This document shows, piece after piece, positions 8,281-18,100 of a stretch of 23,574 nt of DNA. Below the pieces are notes generated by a model that worked only from the letters and a program-made list of their open reading frames with translations, was not told the origin of the DNA and searched no databases. The stretch covers positions 1 through 23,574 of the forward strand of contig JASNJN010000055.1 in NCBI GenBank assembly GCA_030180075.1, in the 5' to 3' direction. Numbering within the stretch: position 1 is the stretch's first letter; the number at the start of each line of letters is the position of its first letter. The position numbers were made by a program, and so were the translations under genes. This DNA is from Mikrocytos mackini. Taxonomy: Eukaryota; Endomyxa; Ascetosporea; Mikrocytida; Mikrocytiidae.

Positions 8281-9400
8281 GCAAGTTTTATTTCTTCATT
8301 ATCAGTCTTTTTTGCATCATCAAGCATATCCTCCTTTTTAGGATATACTTCTCTTTTTTCTTCTGTTTTCAATTCGGTTTGTTCTTGAGCTTTATTTATT
8401 AATTCATTTTTTGAACGTTTTGTTTTCATACTTTTTTCTTTCATTTGCTTTTTACCAATAGAATCCTCTAAAAATTTTTTTCTAATAACTGGTATATTTC
8501 CTTTTGCATTGAGTGATTTATTCCCCTGTAATGCCAACTTATTTAGTTCGTAATCAACAACCACAGTTTCAGATTGTCCTAAATTCTTATTTTGTTTAAT
8601 ATTCTTTTGTAATTGGATTTTCTCTTCATTTATAATATTACTAAAATCCAAACATTTCTCTTTTGCATCTAACTTACACAAGATCTGATTCATCTCTTTA
8701 TGTGCATTCAACGTTTTAAATGAACCATATAAATTTCTATAAATATCCAGTTTGGGTTCAAATAGCTTTTTGGACGTTTGGTCGTTTCGTATTGCATTAT
8801 GGCTAAGCAAAATTGTATTGCCATGGAGTTTGACAACAATCTTGATCTGGTTGTGGGTGTAGCTTTCCGGGCTGGCTTGGGTTGCTGATATAGTGAATGT
8901 AACGCCACAGTCTGGTTGTTTTTCAGATTGATGCTCACAGGGGTTGATCGTGTAATTCCCATCGTTTTCATTTGAAATTTTTTTAATTTCAATTTTGTTC
9001 TCAGTTTGATGGTTTAAGGCACCCTTCGTTCTATCTCTAAGGCTCAAAGGTTTGCACACAGTATACCCATCTCCTGGGGTTTCAATTAATTTGGAGGTCG
9101 CTGCCAAGTATGTGATCAACAATAACTTGGAAAGATCAGCACTTAGAACACTCACATAAAGGTTTACAAGGTAATATTTATCCACACTACTTTCCTGTTT
9201 TCCCTGTGCATCTACTTTGTGTTTCAATGTGAAAGAAGTGCGGTACCTTGTTTTCTTGTACATTGGTTGTTCCGTTTTTAGATTTAATCCCTGATCCAAT
9301 AGGATCTCCGCATTATCAACATTCAACATTTCTGTCGTGAATCCCAACAAGGCTATAGCTAACGTAATTAGACTTTTATTCATTGTATGAATCTTTAAAA

Positions 9401-9429
9401 TTTTATGACAGAATTTGAAGTTTTTAAAA
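9401..9429 (-). promoter_or_regulatory. Upstream element shared by the acidic paralogs (copy B)
   Basis: Read on the minus strand, AAACTTCAAATT is followed directly by CTGTCATAAAA, which begins 28 bases before the ATG at 9383. The corresponding block at paralog A begins 29 bases before its ATG. A TATA-like TTTTATAAG lies about 40 bases further upstream. Spacing between the two blocks differs by a 6-base insertion in copy A. Confidence 0.6.
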
Positions 9430-9820
9430 ACAAAATTTTTGATTTGTCCTTATAAAAGTTATCTATTTGGCGAAATTGATGAATTATATATTAGATTGGG
9501 CTGGGGGATCAGCGAAGGTTTCTCGCTCTTATTACGTTATTCAATTCCTTTATATAAAATAAATTAACTCTACATTAAATTATAAAGCAGTGTTTAATGG
9601 TGTTTTCCAGTGTATTAAAAATCATCTTTTTGTGAGATAATTTTCGCAAATTTAAAATGTAACATATAGTTTTCAAACCCAAAAATTAACACGTTATAAT
9701 TATTTAAAAACTTTGTATTCATTTTTCATAGTTTGCAACACACTTGTGAATGTTTTGAGGGCTTTTTGGTTGCTTGGGTTTCAAATAATATAATTTATCG
9801 TTTAAAATGTTAACATTCTA

Positions 9821-10457
9821 CAGTGGAAACTTGGTTATGGAAACCTCTCGGGGATTTCCATGAAAACCGAAATTTAATTGACATAACGTCTATTGACAAT
9901 AAAAACTTCTGATTTTAAAGAGATATTACTATAGTGTGAGTAGAGTAATATATAAACACGCTATAAATGGTTGTATAAACTCTAAAATCTAAATTGTTTT
10001 GAATTAGTACATATTCCATTCTTGTACCATTAAAATTTAAAATCTATAAATAGAATTGGATGTTCGGGGCATTTATAATTAATTTTAACTGACTGGCTAT
10101 AACTAATTTTTTTTGGCCCAACATCCTACTTTTGAGAAATAAAATTCTACTTTCTTTTTATAATCACACAGAGCTTTCTTCTATGCTACAATTAGGTAAG
10201 TTTTCTTCGGTTTCAAAATTTTACTTTTCATAATATTTCATATGGAAATCAATCAATAAAACATTTATATCAAACAAGGCATGACTATGTTATATTAAAC
10301 TACTTTATATACAATACCTGTCTTCTAAATTACATAACAATATCCCTTACGTTAAAAAAATATTAAAACGCAATGATTTATATAGGGATTCAAGCTCAAA
10401 AACATTGACATATGGTGTAATGATTCAATCAGATATGACATAAGCGAGTTTCCACTG
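9821..10457. mobile_element. Tc1/mariner (pogo-like) non-autonomous element
   Basis: The left end reads CAGTGGAAACTTGGTTATG (9821-9839). The right end is the inverse complement with two mismatches (10439-10457, CATAAGCGAGTTTCCACTG). Each end is flanked directly by TA (9819-9820 and 10458-10459), the target duplication expected of Tc1/mariner elements. Ends of the type CAGTGGAAxCTxGxTTAT are characteristic of pogo/Fot-like members of that superfamily. The 637-bp interior holds no transposase frame, only AT-rich DNA with a small inverted pair (GGATGTT at 10058-10064 and AACATCC at 10120-10126). It therefore looks like a MITE or an internally deleted copy needing a transposase from elsewhere. 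Confidence 0.75.
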
Positions 10458-10743
10458 TATATAAGAAAACTTCGAGTTATTTCTACCCAACGTTGACATT
10501 TCGCCTAAAATATCTAAATAATATATTTCTAAATCCAATGATTATAAAGTAGAATAATAAATCTACAAAACACTTGTTGCACGGCAAAATTTTGTGTTTC
10601 AATTTTAAAAAATTAAAAAATTTTGTTTCCAATCAAGCCCTCCTTTGATACAACAGTTAGAAGTATTATTTAGACACCTATGTTACTTATCAGCCCATAA
10701 AACATAGCCATTCGGCGGGACAAACACAGAACTTACAGTAAGT

Positions 10744-11838
10744 ATGATTCTAGCAATAACTTTACCAATACTTATCTCCAACATACTTACCACTTCTATC
10801 GCATTTTGGAAAGTTCACCATGACTATAAAAGCACAGTTTTAAAACCGCGTTTACTTCTAGTCATCCTACTTATATTAGCAGACATCCCTGGTTCCATTC
10901 TCACAGTGATAATCTCCATGGTAAACTCCAATATATTAAGAAACAAATACATATGCTACTTCTACATGGCTTTTAACTTCATGTGGACTTTAAAAGTCTT
11001 TAGTTTGATAGGCTTAGCGTTGTTAGTGTCATTCATCGTGTTTGGGAAATTCAGCATCTACAAACTCACTACAATTGGGTACATTATGAACTCAGTTGTC
11101 CTCGGTGTATTTCTATTCGTAGAGTTGGTGCTGCTTCCATTGACGGGAGCTAAACCTAAACACGACTTTGAAATAGATGGGAATATTTACTTCAGACATT
11201 GCGGAGCTGGAATAAAATGGGTGGATAGTGGTTTCTTTATGTTCCAGTTCTTAACTTCTCTCCTAACAGTGTTTACTGCCTGTGTGCTTTTGACTTATAT
11301 AATTCTTTATAAGAAGTTTAGAAAAGGAAATCATTTCAAAAGGATTTTTGCTTCGTTCTTATGTTTCAGCTTAATAAATTGCACCGCAATGTTACAGTAC
11401 TTTATTGAGATCATATTGGGGATACGTCTGACAAAATACACACGGTACATTCTGCTTGATTGTGAAAAAATTGTTCCAAGCTTATTCTCAATCAGTTATA
11501 TTTTGTTAGAATCTTTTTCACACGGTTCAAAAATAGATTTTGGAATAAGAAACATACTTGAGAACGATAGGCCGAGGGCTCTATTAAGGGAATATTTCGA
11601 AAGTGTAAGTCAAAGAAAGCAACTGGAATTCGTTAAACTTTGGGAGACAATTAATAATAGTGAAAGGAATACAATCTCAATATTTGGAAGATCGAATTTG
11701 ACCAAAAAACAAGCGCTTTGTTCGATTGAGGAAACTTTGAAGACGGATTTGGGTGGGTTTTATATGACGGAAGAGTTCAACAACTTCTTTGATTTGTTTA
11801 AAAAGTCAGGGAAAATCGAAGTTGGATTGTTTTCGTAG
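10744..11838 (+). CDS. Seven-helix membrane protein with RGS-like C-terminal domain
   Basis: 364 residues. Hydrophobic segments at about 2-22, 36-60, 70-100, 108-132, 165-189, 200-226 and 236-258 give seven membrane helices. A cytosolic tail follows from about 260. The tail (about 270-355) begins NDRPRALLREYFESVSQRKQ and continues with LEFVKLWETINN and, near the end, GGFYMTEEFNNFF. Spacing and residue type resemble the RGS fold, where a P-x-x-R-x-x-F start precedes an EN-L-x-F-W-like helix. Receptor-RGS fusions exist in plants (AtRGS1) and some fungi and amoebae, where they accelerate GTP hydrolysis on G-alpha. Seven helices are clear; the RGS assignment is tentative and based on pattern only. 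A GTAAGT abuts the ATG, which could be chance. The protein could alternatively be an unrelated lineage-specific membrane protein. Confidence 0.8.
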   Translation: MILAITLPILISNILTTSIAFWKVHHDYKSTVLKPRLLLVILLILADIPGSILTVIISMVNSNILRNKYICYFYMAFNFMWTLKVFSLIGLALLVSFIVFGKFSIYKLTTIGYIMNSVVLGVFLFVELVLLPLTGAKPKHDFEIDGNIYFRHCGAGIKWVDSGFFMFQFLTSLLTVFTACVLLTYIILYKKFRKGNHFKRIFASFLCFSLINCTAMLQYFIEIILGIRLTKYTRYILLDCEKIVPSLFSISYILLESFSHGSKIDFGIRNILENDRPRALLREYFESVSQRKQLEFVKLWETINNSERNTISIFGRSNLTKKQALCSIEETLKTDLGGFYMTEEFNNFFDLFKKSGKIEVGLFS

Positions 11839-12487
11839 ACAAAAGCTACAGTAAAATATTAATTATTTGATTTATTTAACTTCTCTTTTCTTTTATATCA
11901 CAAATTCAATAAAAATATGTTAATATTTGTTTTAATTCTGTTATTCGATATTTTGGAAGTAAATTAAAGTAACCATGCATAGAACCATGTTATGTATGCC
12001 CATATAACGCTTACATAGGGTTATGGCGGGTTGTGTTGTCTTTGTATGGAAATTTCTTAGTTCTTAAAAATTTTAAGTTTGGAAACAAAACTCAAATAAC
12101 TTCTCTTAGGATGTCCTTCTTTTCACAACACGTCAGGAGAATAAGCAATCATATATTTACTCTGTTTATGATTTATTTCGTTGTACTAAAACACTTCGGG
12201 GAAGAGGAAGCCAACAAAACTATCAACGTATTTCTAATCAAAGAGAATATTAAAGCTTTTGGTCATAACTGGAGTACTCTTATTTCTATTTTTTAGTGCT
12301 AGGTTATATAGAACTACAAGTGTGGAAATGATGAATGTAAATAAGCACGAACAAGTATTTTATTTTAAAGTTGTTAGACAAACTGAAACTACAATTAATA
12401 GACAAGGGATTCCTTTTTGAATAGAATTCAGAAATTTATAATTAATTCTAATTAATTCCAATTGTAACTTCATCTTCTAATCTTAAG
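11839..12487. other. Intergenic region with a weak ORF
   Basis: A 649-bp gap between convergent genes. It contains an 87-codon plus-strand frame (12033-12296) that lacks an ATG for its first 26 codons; from the ATG at 12111 only 61 residues remain. Around 11970-12030 there are short repeats of CATG/TATG-rich sequence. No RNA gene was recognised. I treat the ORF as unproven. Confidence 0.5.
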
Positions 12488-14863
12488 TTAATTGTTAAAT
12501 GATCCCTCAAAATCATTAAAGAATGGTTCTTCTCCATATAAATTCTTCATTACTTCTACAATGTGATCTTTCAACATTATATTACAGAATTGTAAATAAA
12601 TATTATTTGTACAAAATGCACTTCCAAAAAACACGTATCTAGGTTGCCTTTTATACAAAACAGAACCAGGGTGTATTCTAGCTTCTAAACCATTCCAAAT
12701 AATTTCGTATCCGTTATTAACCTTTTTAGCCAAATTCAAAGGAAAACAGCTCATCAATAAAACTGTTAATTTGTCCTTTAGATTTTTACCCATTAATAAC
12801 CGTTCCAATTTACTATTATTCATTTCAACTCCCTCTACTCTTTCGAGTGCTAGTTTTAGCTGTTTACAAACAAGCTCTGCTTTCTCTAAGTCTTTTCTAT
12901 TTAACCCTTGTAAACATTTAGGCATTCTTTTTTTCTTTTTCCATTTGTTTTTGAGGTAAAGTCTGTATAAATTAAGTAGCATAAAAATATCTCCTTCAAA
13001 TCCGTCATGTTTATCTGGTTCAATATTTTCTATATGTTTAAATGTTTCCATCATAGAAACTATACAAAGTGCTTCTGCGCCTATTCCATTTATGTGGCAT
13101 TGAATGAGAAATTTTGCCATTGAAGGTTCCAAAGGAAGTTTAGCTGCTTCTTTACCCAGTTTTGTAAGTTTGTTGTTTTCTGTGTGACTACTTAACAGAC
13201 CTATTAATTTTAAGTGTTTTGTAGCACTTTCTATTTGTCTGAATGAAGGTTGTTCTAGCCATTCTAAATCGCTTATTTCAATATTTTGGTATTTTAAAAG
13301 CATAATTAAACTATCTATTGATTCTTTTAAAATGTTCGATTTTGTTTCTTTTTCTAAATCATATTTGTATATCTCTTTTGTTATGAGCCTGTAACAGGTG
13401 CCTTCTCTAACCCTTCCCGCTCTTCCTGTTCTTTGTAAAAGGGCATCTTTAGTGAGTGGACAAAGAAGTAATTTATTTATTCTTGATTCTGAGTCGAAGA
13501 AATTGTCTTTGCAAAAACAACAATCTATTACGGTTGTTACATTTGGGATAGTTAAAGAAGTTTCTGCTAAATTAGTAGAAAATATAACTTTAAAGGTGAG
13601 GTTCTTATTTGTGTTGAAAACGCGTTGTTGGTCTGCAAAAGACATTGACCCATAAAAGGGTAAAATTTCAATGTTAATGTTGTTGGCTTCTTTGTTAGTC
13701 GTTTTAAATGATTTTGCAAACGAATCGTTAACTATAATATTGTCGTATTGTTTTATGGTATTGTTCTTAAATAAAGATGGTTCTAATTCTTCTTCTAAGT
13801 ACGCTTTAAGTTTATCAGTAAGTACATCACAAGAGTACAATATTTCCTCTTTACCAGTTAGAAAGCATAATATTGTAGCGTCTTTGTTATCTGTATCTAA
13901 ATCTTCTAGGCATTTTATAACACAGTTTAAGGCAGTTTGAATAGCTTTTTCAACGTAATCGATTACTTGTTGTCTACTGTATTTAACTTTAACTTTAAAA
14001 CACCTTCCTTCCACTCTAATAACTTTGCATTTGAAGTAATTCGCCAATTTGGTTTCATTTAAACTAGCCGAACAAAGAATAACTTTAAGTTCATTGTCTG
14101 TGTTCTTTCTTGCTTCTACAGCCTTTTTGAGAAATGCCATAAGAACTTCTGAGTAAATAGTTTTTTCATGTATTTCATCTAAAACGATGAAACTGTATTT
14201 GCTGTACAAAGGATCGTCTGTTCCTTCTTTTAAAAGATATCCGTCGGTCATATATTTTAGTTTAGTAGCTTTTGATACATTTGTGTCAAACCGAACGCAA
14301 TATCCAATAGTGTTTCCTACCGTTTCATTTAGTTCCTCTGCCACACGTTTAGCTACTGAAATGGCGGCCACCCTTCTAGGTTGTGTGCATGCTATTTGTT
14401 TATTTGAAGTTAAGGAAGATAGAAGAAACTTTGGTAGTTGTGTTGTTTTTCCAGAGCCTGTCTCAGCACTAATAACAAGAAAATAAGACGATTTTAAAGA
14501 GGTTAGTATTTTGTCTTTGTAGTTGTATATGGGAAGACTAAGGAATGACTGTTCCTTGTTATTGAAAGAAGAAAATTGTTTATTTTGAGTTTTGGAGGCT
14601 ATTTGAGTATATTCTGAATGCAAAGAGGACGGAGTTGTTGGAGGCGTGGATAGACCACGCTTTTTTAGTTTGTTTAAATGCTTGGAATAAAAGTTTTCGT
14701 ACTTTTTCTTGTAAAAGAGAAGCACCGAAGGTAAAATCTTCGAGGAAATATTCGATATTGAATTAATCGGGTTAGTAGTCATGGTCTTTGGTTTCTTTGT
14801 AGCAGGGGTGATTTCTTCAGATGAGGAATCTTCTGATTCGTTGTTTGAGCAATCGTTGTTCAT
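12488..14863 (-). CDS. DEAH-family RNA helicase (DEIH variant)
   Basis: About 791 residues from the chosen ATG at 14863 (MNNDCSNN...). The frame extends 36 codons further upstream, but that extension is hydrophobic and unlike helicase N-termini. Motifs in order: I GSGKTT (near residue 135), Ia TQPRRVAAISVAKRVAEE, II DEIHE (near 230), III SAS, IV FLTGKEE, V FSTNLAETSLTIPNV, VI QRTGRAGR followed by EGTCYRL (near 477). A winged-helix/ratchet region and an OB-fold-like end (IHPGSVLY) follow. These enzymes remodel RNA-protein complexes in splicing or ribosome assembly. DEIH replaces the usual DEAH, and the QRTGRAGR...CYRL form with LPFYGSMSFADQQRVF resembles the DHX33/Dhr2 (rRNA-processing) branch more than Prp22/Prp43. 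That subfamily call is tentative. An insertion sits between motifs IV and V. The N-terminus is acidic/Ser-rich, then basic. Confidence 0.9.
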   Translation of the reverse strand: MNNDCSNNESEDSSSEEITPATKKPKTMTTNPINSISNISSKILPSVLLFYKKKYENFYSKHLNKLKKRGLSTPPTTPSSLHSEYTQIASKTQNKQFSSFNNKEQSFLSLPIYNYKDKILTSLKSSYFLVISAETGSGKTTQLPKFLLSSLTSNKQIACTQPRRVAAISVAKRVAEELNETVGNTIGYCVRFDTNVSKATKLKYMTDGYLLKEGTDDPLYSKYSFIVLDEIHEKTIYSEVLMAFLKKAVEARKNTDNELKVILCSASLNETKLANYFKCKVIRVEGRCFKVKVKYSRQQVIDYVEKAIQTALNCVIKCLEDLDTDNKDATILCFLTGKEEILYSCDVLTDKLKAYLEEELEPSLFKNNTIKQYDNIIVNDSFAKSFKTTNKEANNINIEILPFYGSMSFADQQRVFNTNKNLTFKVIFSTNLAETSLTIPNVTTVIDCCFCKDNFFDSESRINKLLLCPLTKDALLQRTGRAGRVREGTCYRLITKEIYKYDLEKETKSNILKESIDSLIMLLKYQNIEISDLEWLEQPSFRQIESATKHLKLIGLLSSHTENNKLTKLGKEAAKLPLEPSMAKFLIQCHINGIGAEALCIVSMMETFKHIENIEPDKHDGFEGDIFMLLNLYRLYLKNKWKKKKRMPKCLQGLNRKDLEKAELVCKQLKLALERVEGVEMNNSKLERLLMGKNLKDKLTVLLMSCFPLNLAKKVNNGYEIIWNGLEARIHPGSVLYKRQPRYVFFGSAFCTNNIYLQFCNIMLKDHIVEVMKNLYGEEPFFNDFEGSFNN

Positions 14864-15152
14864 TTCAAGAATAAAAAATTTCAAAGTAATAAAAGAACAA
14901 GAAAGAAGTTGAAATATAGTAAAATGAAATAAATGATAACCTGTGTATTTTAAAATGTATTCTGAACCCAATCACTGTTTTTATAAAAAATATTTCCGCA
15001 ATTTGGGTTTTATTTGCCTAGTTAAAAATTTAGTTAATTGTTCGTTAATAAACCAAGTAGTATCAGGATTAATTAACTATAATTTGCAAAAGGAACTTTC
15101 CTAATTTTAAAAACAAAAATAAAAAGTTAAATATAAAAATATATATTCCGAA
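14864..15152. promoter_or_regulatory. Divergent promoter region, helicase and exportin
   Basis: 289 bp of A/T-rich DNA separate the chosen ATG of the helicase (minus) from the ATG of the exportin (plus). It must carry both promoters. TATA-like TATAAAAATATATA lies about 20 bases before the exportin ATG. Confidence 0.5.
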
Positions 15153-18100
15153 ATGAATACACCCTCAATCGATCTACAAACTATAGAGCGCTTCGCTGAA
15201 ATCAAGTACACCCAGCCCGACTCTAGTGAAATTAGCAAGGCGAATGAAACCCTGGGCCTTTTGCTAAAAAACAAATCGTACTTATCTATCGCTTTAGAAG
15301 TTTTACAGACGTCTTCGAACAACTTTGCATTAATGATCGCAGCTTCCACAGCTACTCATCTCTTCACGTCCTTCCACATAGAAATAGCTTCAGAAACTGC
15401 ATTTACTTATGCGGAATCAATTCTGACCCTCATTGTCACAAAGAGTTTTCCATATTTTATTCAAAATATGTTAATAGCCATTCCTGTGCGCATTCTAAAG
15501 CTTTATCTTTTAAAAGACAAGGAAAGGTCTATCATACTGAACAAACTACTTGTCGACAAACTCAAAGAATCCTTAGAACAACTAAAAGCCAATTTAACAA
15601 ACCCTTCAGAAATTATACCAAAGATAAATGTATTTTCCAACATTCTCGCTGAATTGATAAAAGAGATGTCCACGCCCATTGTTAATATCAAGGCTTCTCT
15701 GAACAAAAAGACCACATCAAACTTCAAAGAGAATTACCTTCTTCCAATATTCACAGTACAAAACGAAATGTTTGCTTTAATCAACAATTTAATTGTAAAC
15801 AACATTAAATTCCCATTTGAAGAACTCCTTCAAAACGCTCTTTTAATTTTAAAGAATATTATAAATTACGACTTCATAAACACATTTATGTCTGAGACTG
15901 TAGACAACTCGAACATGTCCCTTCACGTTCCACTGTTCTTTCAGTCCTTAATACTTCCAGGCGAAGAACTAGAAAAGACCGAAGGCTTTGACTTGGTGCT
16001 TGTGCTATCAAATATATCAAACTACCTTTTTATGAACGAGGAAAACAGTGTGGATCTTTATAGGTTCTTAAACGGCATTACGGAATGTTTGTGTAGACTA
16101 GCACAAGTTAGGCGTGTAATATTTCCCAGTGAAACTGTGAGAAACTCGTACCTCTCGAAGAACATGTTGGCTTGTCTTTTGTTAATTCAGAATGTTTCAA
16201 AGATAGACAAAAGTGATGTAGCAGAAAATGTGGACTTGCAAGACTTCATGCATAAGATATTTGAGTTCATGTTTAGTATAAAGAGCAACTATCCCATGTC
16301 TGAACTTTTGAACATTCCTTTCTTTTGGGTTTATTTGGACAAATCAATAGAATATAGCCAGTACTGTCTTGTCAGCATTCCATTCAACGATGAGAGGTTC
16401 CAGTTTTTGTTAAAGTACTGGAGTAAGGTAGCCAATGCGGTACATTACTTATACTCAGCGAACACCTCTTCCCTTCTCACAATTTCAGACACTCTCAACA
16501 ACATTTTAAGTGGGAAAGAAATGGCCCAAGAAAACCTGTTTGTTTCAAATAACATAAGGAACCCTGTGTATAGATTCAAAGAATACGGATTGATGCCTAT
16601 AAAAAACATAAACATTTCAGCAGAGGATTACTCAGCGCGAGAAATTGTAACGAGCTGTCTAATGAACATTTCTAAATGCATTATTGAGGCTATGGTGAAC
16701 AGCGTGGACTACGCCGTGGATATCAACGAGGTTGACTTCACATTCCCACACAAAGGTAACGTGCATATCAGCAAACACTTGCCAGCCATAATAAAGACAC
16801 ATGGTGCACAAGCCATGCTTGAAAACTTGATTACAATAAGCAGTACTTTATGTGATGAGTACATAAAACTTATAAGCGGCAATAAGGAGTACAACAAAAT
16901 AGAGCTAAAGCTTGCAAAGATAGTGGAAGTTATCAGTACATTAGCTACTTCCAATTCTTACTACATAGACGGGCATGATGGAGAGAGCATAAACAAAGAC
17001 GGGTTTGTGTTAATTTCAACGATTCTCCTAAAGGTTATAATTTTGATCGAAAATAGATTAAAAGGCGACAAATCTTTACAAACACTTAGATTTTTGGATT
17101 TAAACTTGGTCAAATTAATAAAGTGTTTCAGTACCAATTTTTTTGACAGCAACTCACCTCTTAATTACTACAACAAATTAACTTTGGATATGGCATTTTT
17201 CGAGAAATTATCAACTCAACTCGGCCCGTATTTGCAGTATGCTCTAGAGATAGAAAGACCAGTTAAAATAGACGCAATGTACCAAGTAACACATCAGCCC
17301 ATGGGCCAGACGCTCGATGTGTATCACTTGGAAGGCCTGCTTATTAGAAAGACGCTTACCAACCTAAAAATATACAACGACACTTCCTCTATTCCTTTGT
17401 TGAAGAGTAGTATTTTAGCACTTGACTCTATTTTAACAAGCGACATTGAAACAGACAAACTAGACTTTTTAAAGAAGCCCAAAGATGGAGTTTTGAATGG
17501 GAAACTAAAGTACGTAAATCAACTCATTCTTTTCGACGTCTCGGAAATGGCCTTTTTAAAGAACAACGACAAATCCGTACTTAAAGTAATAAAGAGATTG
17601 TTTGAACTAATGGGGTTGTTATTATTTAGTAAGTTCGGGATAAGCTACTTTAAATCGATAATCTCACCAATTGACAAATTGTTAGACAAACTAAACACAG
17701 TGACTAATGAAGGGCAGGAATTAGACAACGAAATTAAAAGAAATGTGTTCATCATATCTTACGCATTAAGAGGTGTTATTTGTTCATTTAACACATACGA
17801 CCACTTCGCGTTATTCATTCGTTGGTTCACTTCTAAAAACAATTCGATTCTTTTACGCACACTTGAAACATACTCCAACGACGGGAATATTTCATCGGCA
17901 GTAATAAAGTTTTACTGCGACTTGAGTTCTGTGGATAACGTCCCCGTAGGAAACACTCTTATACTCAGTACAATAGGCGGTGGATTACCTTCTGATAAAC
18001 TAATACTGAGTATATTTAAAGATGTTACTAAAATAGTATTAATATTGAGTAACAAACTTAATCTCCTTCAACCAAACGAAGAAAACCTATCCGTTACGAA

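Larger units (their letters stand above)
7269..9383 (-). pseudogene. Acidic type I membrane protein, paralog B, interrupted by one TAA
   Basis: The frame from the ATG at 9383 runs 572 codons to a TAA at 7665-7667, then stays open in the same frame for 131 more codons to 7269. The first part holds the signal peptide (MNKSLITLAIALLGF), the ectodomain blocks shared with the gene at 2624-4168, and a long acidic/lysine-rich region. About residues 380-500 contain imperfect tandem repeats built on MKENKTKD-IV-x-R and DEDKEGNYYET. The part after the stop carries the shared KSW-[IV]-SENK motif, the transmembrane helix (around MVFGSILGVAGLGLLSAG) and the HKFMN tail. If the stop is read literally, the product would be secreted rather than anchored. 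The options are a recent nonsense mutation, stop readthrough, or a base error. The TAA-ACA context is not a typical leaky stop, so I favour a broken or polymorphic allele. Confidence 0.75.
9384..10743. other. 1.36-kb intergenic region containing a MITE
   Basis: There is no protein-coding gene here. Besides the paralog B promoter at the left edge, it contains a 637-bp terminal-inverted-repeat element (9821-10457). The right edge, next to the receptor-like gene, has the string GTAAGT (10738-10743) directly before that gene's ATG. No tRNA or other structured RNA was recognised. Confidence 0.6.

Noticed and set aside
7661-8402. Plus-strand ORFs rich in Phe, Leu, Ile and Ser opposite paralog B
   Set aside because: They are the antisense reading of lysine/glutamate-rich repeats, which always yields hydrophobic frames. 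They have no independent support.
10186-10205. Short ATG-led exon followed by GTAAGT inside the MITE
   Set aside because: It resembles a 5' intron start, but it lies within the transposon and no downstream coding exon was found.
10738-10743. GTAAGT directly before the receptor-like gene's ATG as a 5' splice site
   Set aside because: No coding sequence upstream and no suitable 3' site. The long uninterrupted frame begins right after it, so chance is likelier.
12033-12296. 87-codon plus-strand ORF between the receptor-like gene and the helicase
   Set aside because: It begins at GTG, and the first ATG (12111) leaves 61 residues with no recognisable domain. It is mentioned only inside the intergenic entry.
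14864-14971. 36-codon N-terminal extension of the helicase
   Set aside because: The extension is hydrophobic and unrelated to helicase N-termini. The MNNDCSNN start gives a typical acidic leader, and using it leaves room for a promoter.
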